DNA from: CAZAPO01 sp044841755
Lineage (GTDB): Bacteria; Bacteroidota; Bacteroidia; Flavobacteriales; Flavobacteriaceae
NCBI GenBank assembly: GCA_044841755.1
Contig: JAXOFM010000002.1
Span: forward strand, 310,001-374,000
Reading direction: 5' to 3'
Length of the DNA stretch: 64,000 bases
A model generated the notes under the pieces. It was given only the letters and a program-made list of their open reading frames with translations, did no database searches and was not told the DNA's origin. Position 1 is the stretch's first letter, and each line of letters opens with the position of its first letter. The position numbers and the translations under genes are program-made. Positions 60,168 to 64,000 of this stretch are shown here, one piece after another.

Positions 60168-60965
60168 ATGGGATTATTTAAAAAGAATCCTTTTGGTCAT
60201 TACTTGTTTCTTAAAAAATGGCTTATCCGAATTGCTGGAGCCATGACTCACAGAAGATATAGAGGCTTTAATGAATTACATATTGAAGGCTCTGATGTTT
60301 TAAGACAACTTCCAGATACCAATGTACTTTTTATATCTAACCATCAAACCTATTTTGCTGATGTTGTAGCCATGTTTCATGTATTCAATGCTAGTTTGCA
60401 TGGTCGAGAAGATTCCATTAAAAATATAGGCTACTTATGGAGTCCAAAACTTAATGTTTATTACGTAGCTGCTCGTGAAACAATGAAATCTGGATTGTTA
60501 CCAAAAATTCTTGCTTATGCTGGATCTATAAGTATTGATAGAACCTGGAGAGCAGCAGGAAAAGAGGTTAACAGACAAGTGAAAATGAGCGATATAACCA
60601 ATATTAAGCGTGCTTTAGATGACGGTTGGGTAATTACTTTTCCGCAGGGAACTACAACCCCATTTAAGCCAATTAGAAAGGGGACAGCTCACATTATTAA
60701 GCATTACAAGCCTATTGTAGTACCAATTGTTATTGATGGTTTTAGACGCTCTTTTGACAAAAAGGGATTAAGAGTTAAGAAGAAGAATATTCTTCAACAT
60801 TTTGAGATAAAGGAACCATTACTAATAGACTACGAAAATGAAACCATTCCTGAGATTGTTGAAAAGATTGAATATGCTATCGAGCAGCATAAATCGTTCT
60901 TAAAAGTGGTGTCTAAAGAAGAATTGGTAGAGCGTGAAGAGCTCAATAAGCAACGTGAGTGGTAA
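60168..60965 (+). CDS. PlsC-like acyltransferase
   Basis: A 265-residue glycerolipid acyltransferase-fold protein. Block I reads FISNHQTYFADVVAM, in which His and Asp are separated by five residues rather than the usual four (HX4D); block III reads VITFPQGTTTPFKPIRKG in place of FPEGTRS, and block IV is KPIVVPIVIDGF. It may acylate lysophosphatidate or another lipid such as an aminolipid; the altered motifs make plain PlsC doubtful. One weak N-terminal membrane-binding helix. It ends 3 bases from a convergent gene without a terminator. Confidence 0.82.
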   Translation: MGLFKKNPFGHYLFLKKWLIRIAGAMTHRRYRGFNELHIEGSDVLRQLPDTNVLFISNHQTYFADVVAMFHVFNASLHGREDSIKNIGYLWSPKLNVYYVAARETMKSGLLPKILAYAGSISIDRTWRAAGKEVNRQVKMSDITNIKRALDDGWVITFPQGTTTPFKPIRKGTAHIIKHYKPIVVPIVIDGFRRSFDKKGLRVKKKNILQHFEIKEPLLIDYENETIPEIVEKIEYAIEQHKSFLKVVSKEELVEREELNKQREW

Positions 60966-60968
60966 TAA

Positions 60969-61610
60969 TTAAACTTCCAACTTTCTGAGTTCTCTATAAT
61001 TAGTATTTAGTCTTTTAAGTAGTAGCCCATAAACTAAATAATAAAACCCTAGAAGAATACCAACCATAACGGTTAAAGCAGCTACAGTAGTTAATATTAC
61101 AACAGCATAGACTTTAAATACTTCACCATTAGCACTGGCTATCTCCATTTGACTAGCAAATGCATCATCATGCTCTAAAATATAGAAAACACCAACAAAG
61201 GTTCCTATTACAAACATTATTAAATTAAAACCTACATAATATCTTACAGTACGTCTAGTTCTTAAGATATTTTCCATTAGTTTTTTGGTATTATCTGTAG
61301 CTGAGATTCTACGATAATTTCGCCAGAACAAGTAAAAGAAATAGGCTAGTATGATATATGTGAATATACTTAGAGGAATAATCAATTCATTCATATTATA
61401 TTCCTCAACAGTCTTATGAAAGCTAGCATCTTTTAATAGGAATGATATTCCCGCCCAAAATAAAAACTCAAGAATACTAATGATAAATATCCATTTCACG
61501 ATAGATGATGATTTCTTAAGAATCATCTTATAAATTTCATTATAGGTAAGTTTTGGATACTTACTTTCTTCCTTCTGCCAATCTTTTTTTAGTAATTCCA
61601 GTTCATCCAT
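60969..61610 (-). CDS. Four-helix membrane protein, probable anti-sigma factor
   Basis: A 213-residue protein with a cytoplasmic N-terminal 35 residues (MDELELLKKDWQKEESKYPK) and four membrane helices (about 38-57, 76-95, 125-145, 170-195). It follows the ECF sigma gene by 4 bases. A short amphipathic N-terminus before the helices fits membrane anti-sigma factors of Bacteroidota that have no classical zinc motif; this function is inferred from context only. No signal peptide or enzyme motif. Confidence 0.75.
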   Translation of the reverse strand: MDELELLKKDWQKEESKYPKLTYNEIYKMILKKSSSIVKWIFIISILEFLFWAGISFLLKDASFHKTVEEYNMNELIIPLSIFTYIILAYFFYLFWRNYRRISATDNTKKLMENILRTRRTVRYYVGFNLIMFVIGTFVGVFYILEHDDAFASQMEIASANGEVFKVYAVVILTTVAALTVMVGILLGFYYLVYGLLLKRLNTNYRELRKLEV

Positions 61611-61614
61611 AATA

Positions 61615-62109
61615 TCACGGATTTAAGATAGTTCTTAGTTTGTTTTTCACCCTATTCATTTTCACACGAGCATTCACTTCACTAATTCCCATGGTTTCAC
61701 TTATCTCCTTATAGTTTTTGTCTTCTAAATACAAGAACACCAGAGCTTTTTCAATGTCATTTAATTGACGCACTGCTTTGTACAAGAGCTTTAATTGCTG
61801 TTCTTCGGTATCATCGTAACTCTCTGCCTTTATTTTGAACTCGATGTCATCAAAACCTTGTGTAGCTATTCGCTTTTTAGACTTTCTATACAAGGTTATT
61901 GCAGTATTCAAAGCCACTCGATACATCCACGTACTAAATTTCGCATCTCCTCGAAACTTAGGATATGCACGCCATAGTTGAATCGTTATTTCTTGAAATA
62001 AATCATTATGAGCATCGTAGTTATTAGTATAAAGTCTACAAACTTTATGAATAATGTTCTGATGCTTTTCAAGCAATTCAACAAAACTATGTTCTAGTTC
62101 TTTTGTCAA
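61615..62109 (-). CDS. ECF-type RNA polymerase sigma factor
   Basis: A 164-residue sigma factor. Region 2 is AHNDLFQEITIQLWRAYPKF near 33-52 and FSTWMYRVALNTAITLYRK near 59-77; region 4 is LEDKNYKEISETMGISEVNA near 128-147. The frame has no ATG before a TAA, so the start is TTG at 62109 (MTKELEHSF). Partner of the membrane protein directly downstream. Its target genes cannot be read off; the own upstream gap (62110-62176) has no TAnnTTTG box, compatible with autoregulation. Confidence 0.93.
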   Translation of the reverse strand: MTKELEHSFVELLEKHQNIIHKVCRLYTNNYDAHNDLFQEITIQLWRAYPKFRGDAKFSTWMYRVALNTAITLYRKSKKRIATQGFDDIEFKIKAESYDDTEEQQLKLLYKAVRQLNDIEKALVFLYLEDKNYKEISETMGISEVNARVKMNRVKNKLRTILNP

Positions 62110-62176
62110 TTTGATGAGTTAGCTACAAGTTGGTAGTAGTTAGTACTTAAATGTTACAATTAAAGTGAAAAAAAAT

Positions 62177-63601
62177 TTAGTCTCGATAATTTAAAGCTGG
62201 TTTTCGGTCTCCAAGAAGTGGGATGTATTTAAAATCTGCCCCACGTTTTTCTAAAAATTCAGCTTTTGCTTCGTCAATTATTTTGGTATTTGAAAATAGT
62301 TCTATAGCAGTAGCTGTAAGCGTTTTTGCTGCAACCATCATTCCTTTTGTTCCTATTGAAGTTCCACCAGCGGCAACGGCTTGCCAACTATGAGCAGGGG
62401 TTCCTGGAACCCAAGTTGCTGCTCCCATTCCAACAGTTGGAACTGCAAAGCTTACATCACCAACATCTGTTGAGCCATAAGCACGAGCGTTCTCTGTAAA
62501 TGGAACTACTCCTTTAGTAAATTTGGTGTTTAATTCCTTTTGACCTAAGCTTTTACTAACCTTATTGGCAAAGTCTATTTCATTAGCGTCAAACTCATAA
62601 CCTCCAATTTCAGTTAAGTTTTTATACATAACTTTTTGTAATACTAAATTTGGAAGTAGTTCGTGAGTGCCACCAATCATTTCAAATTCCATTTTGGTAT
62701 CTGTGCCTAGTGCTGCTCCTTTTGCAGCATTAATAATACGATCAAAAATATCAATTACTACCTCCCTATTATTGTGGCGTGCATAGTAATAAACTTCGGC
62801 ATAATCAGGAACTACATTTGGGGCTTTCCCACCATCAGTAATTACATAATGTATTCTTGCCTCCATAGGAATATGCTCTCTCATCATGTTTACCATATAG
62901 TTCATACTTTCAACAGCATCAAGTGATGAACGTCCTCTCTCTGGAGCTCCTGCTGCATGCGCAGAAACACCATGAAACCTGAACTTAGCAGATTTATTAG
63001 CTAATGCCGCTCCTGGGTTTGCTGCATTTACAGCAGAGGGATGCCAATGCAATGCAATATCTACGTCATCAAATAAACCAGCTCTGGTCATGTATACTTT
63101 ACCAGATCCACCTTCTTCAGCTGGACACCCATAAAAACGAATGATTCCTTTGGTTTTTGTTTTTTGTAACCAATTTTTAACACTAATAGCTGCTGCTGCA
63201 GAAGCGGTTCCAAATAAATGATGCCCACAGGCATGTCCAGCTACTCCACCAGCAGATTGTTTTTCTGGTACCGCCCGTTGCGACAAACCTGGAAGTGCAT
63301 CGTATTCTCCTAATACTCCAATTACTGGACCTTCTGTTCCGTATTCAGCAATAAAAGCGGTAGGAATGTTTGCAACTCCAGTTGTAATGATAAAACCTTC
63401 ATCTCTAAGGGTTTTTTGTAGTAATTCGACACTCTTAACTTCTTTGTAACCCATTTCAGCGTAGTCCCAAATAGTATGAGCTATATCACCGTAGAAATCG
63501 GTTTTAGCATCTAATTGTTTTAGAACTTCATCGGTATTTTTTTGAGCAAAAGAAACAGTGCTTAAAAAGCATATACTTAATAGTGCAAACATTGATTTCA
63601 T
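62177..63601 (-). CDS. Secreted M20D amidohydrolase (AbgB-like)
   Basis: A 474-residue exported zinc hydrolase of the M20D family, related to the p-aminobenzoyl-glutamate and acyl-amino-acid hydrolases. The frame is open to 63694, but the ATG at 63601 gives the signal peptide MKSMFALLSICFLSTVSFAQ. Metal-site motifs: GVAGHACGHHLFGTAS, YGCPAEEGGSGKVYM, ALHWHPSAVNAANPG, HGVSAHAAGAPERGRS, ending with VPGTPAHSWQAVAAGG. It acts in the periplasm. A -7 box is 26 bases upstream; it is divergent from the NADH dehydrogenase. Confidence 0.93.
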   Translation of the reverse strand: MKSMFALLSICFLSTVSFAQKNTDEVLKQLDAKTDFYGDIAHTIWDYAEMGYKEVKSVELLQKTLRDEGFIITTGVANIPTAFIAEYGTEGPVIGVLGEYDALPGLSQRAVPEKQSAGGVAGHACGHHLFGTASAAAAISVKNWLQKTKTKGIIRFYGCPAEEGGSGKVYMTRAGLFDDVDIALHWHPSAVNAANPGAALANKSAKFRFHGVSAHAAGAPERGRSSLDAVESMNYMVNMMREHIPMEARIHYVITDGGKAPNVVPDYAEVYYYARHNNREVVIDIFDRIINAAKGAALGTDTKMEFEMIGGTHELLPNLVLQKVMYKNLTEIGGYEFDANEIDFANKVSKSLGQKELNTKFTKGVVPFTENARAYGSTDVGDVSFAVPTVGMGAATWVPGTPAHSWQAVAAGGTSIGTKGMMVAAKTLTATAIELFSNTKIIDEAKAEFLEKRGADFKYIPLLGDRKPALNYRD

Positions 63602-63627
63602 TGGTTGGTTTTTTATTGGTGATACTT

Positions 63628-63635
63628 CAAATATA
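63628..63635 (-). promoter_or_regulatory. -7 promoter element before M20D gene
   Basis: Minus-strand TATATTTG, 26 bases before the chosen ATG at 63601, so it lies inside the longer open frame and supports the shorter start. Confidence 0.5.
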
Positions 63636-63670
63636 AGTGTTCTAAGCTTATTTATCAGTAGTAGATTCCG

Positions 63671-63678
63671 TAAATTTG
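63671..63678 (+). promoter_or_regulatory. -7 promoter element before NADH dehydrogenase gene
   Basis: TAAATTTG, 17 bases before the ATG at 63696. No TTG at -33. Confidence 0.5.
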
Positions 63679-63695
63679 TATAACAATAAAACACT

Positions 63696-64000
63696 ATGAA
63701 TGTTCCTAAATCTAAATTCCCTCGAGTAGTAATTATTGGAGGTGGATTTGCTGGTGTTAATTTAGCTAAATCTTTAGCTAATAAGCCAGTTCAAGTTGTT
63801 CTCTTAGATAAGCACAATTACCACACCTTTCAGCCATTATTATATCAAGTTTCTACAGCTGGATTAGAACCAGATTCCATTGCATATCCACTAAGAAAAA
63901 TTATTAGAAAGCACAAAAACTCTTTCTTTAGGTTAGCTGAGGTAACTAAAATTGATACTGATACTAATGAGGTTCTAACAAATATTGGTGCTCTTAATTT
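63696..64000 (+). CDS. ndh: Type II NADH dehydrogenase-like oxidoreductase, 5' part only
   Basis: Translated by hand: MNVPKSKFPRVVIIGGGFAG is the FAD-binding GxGxxG loop, then LLDKHNYHTFQPLLYQVSTA and AYPLRKIIRKHKNSFF, as in single-subunit NADH:quinone dehydrogenases. About 101 codons are in the window and the gene runs off the right edge, roughly a quarter of the usual 420-440 residues. Membrane-associated; feeds electrons from NADH to quinone without proton pumping. Sulfide:quinone reductase relatives cannot be fully excluded from this fragment. Confidence 0.9.
   Translation, partial: MNVPKSKFPRVVIIGGGFAGVNLAKSLANKPVQVVLLDKHNYHTFQPLLYQVSTAGLEPDSIAYPLRKIIRKHKNSFFRLAEVTKIDTDTNEVLTNIGALN

Noticed and set aside
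63602..63694. 31-residue extension of the M20D amidohydrolase
   Set aside because: It contains the likely -7 promoter box and precedes a normal signal peptide.

Overview
This 64 kb window is a dense, low-GC bacterial chromosome segment with about 65 protein genes, one tRNA and almost no spare DNA. It looks like a marine-type member of the Flavobacteriaceae (Bacteroidota). The reasons are a gliding-motility protein (GldI), many short lipoproteins with a Cys at about residue 15-23, the family-typical blocks recF / TPR-ribH-mutL-rhomboid and parA-parB-DUF5683-dapB-lepB-WbqC, B12-dependent methylmalonyl-CoA mutase as two subunits, starts without Shine-Dalgarno sequences, and the Bacteroidota -7 promoter element TAnnTTTG about 20-30 bases before many starts. 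No insertion sequence, prophage, CRISPR array or rRNA operon was seen.

Layout. 1-8.7 kb, minus strand: partial purA, fur and spoT/rel, then argE with a YfcC-type carrier, an M48 membrane protease and a TrmH-type RNA methyltransferase. 8.7-16.5 kb: a lipoprotein, two secreted amidohydrolase-fold proteins (three domains, only one with an intact HxH motif), a DUF3810 protein and the dipeptidase pepD. 16.6-20.9 kb: a cyclophilin-FKBP fusion, gldI and an nrnA-like DHH phosphoesterase, then a PhoD-like phosphatase and ndk. 21-29.5 kb: recF, a lipoprotein and a DUF721 gene facing a long plus-strand run of TPR protein, ribH, two small related membrane proteins, mutL, two rhomboids and an EEP-family protein. 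29.4-35 kb, minus: DUF6122, WbqC, lepB, dapB, DUF5683, parB, parA.

35-42 kb, minus: udk, an FtsB-like division protein, mutA, two lipoproteins, mutB, and a separate PQQ-type sugar dehydrogenase. 42-46.3 kb: a solitary tRNA-Pro(UGG), then a four-gene plus-strand operon (GntP-type permease, RidA, HxC-type D-amino-acid dehydratase/aldolase, M19 dipeptidase). These four genes make a coherent route for using D-amino-acid-containing peptides and are the most interesting metabolic unit here. 46.4-50.2 kb: trxB and a YceI / outer-membrane barrel / YceI cluster. 50.2-54.7 kb, minus: two head-GIN (DUF2807) proteins, a PspC protein, its PadR regulator and DUF4870, which look like an envelope-stress module and share a recurring TTTTTGATTGAT sequence in the gaps.

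54.8-64 kb: DUF4442, AIM24-like protein, a 65-residue unknown, oxyR divergent from dps (peroxide response), a TRIC-like channel, a cyclophilin lipoprotein whose start lies 2 bases from a divergent Nudix gene, a PlsC-like acyltransferase, an ECF sigma factor with a membrane protein as probable anti-sigma, a secreted M20D amidohydrolase and the beginning of a type II NADH dehydrogenase. Several starts were moved from the longest open frame to an internal start on the basis of signal peptides, overlaps or promoter position. All family names rest on motifs recognised by eye, not on searches.
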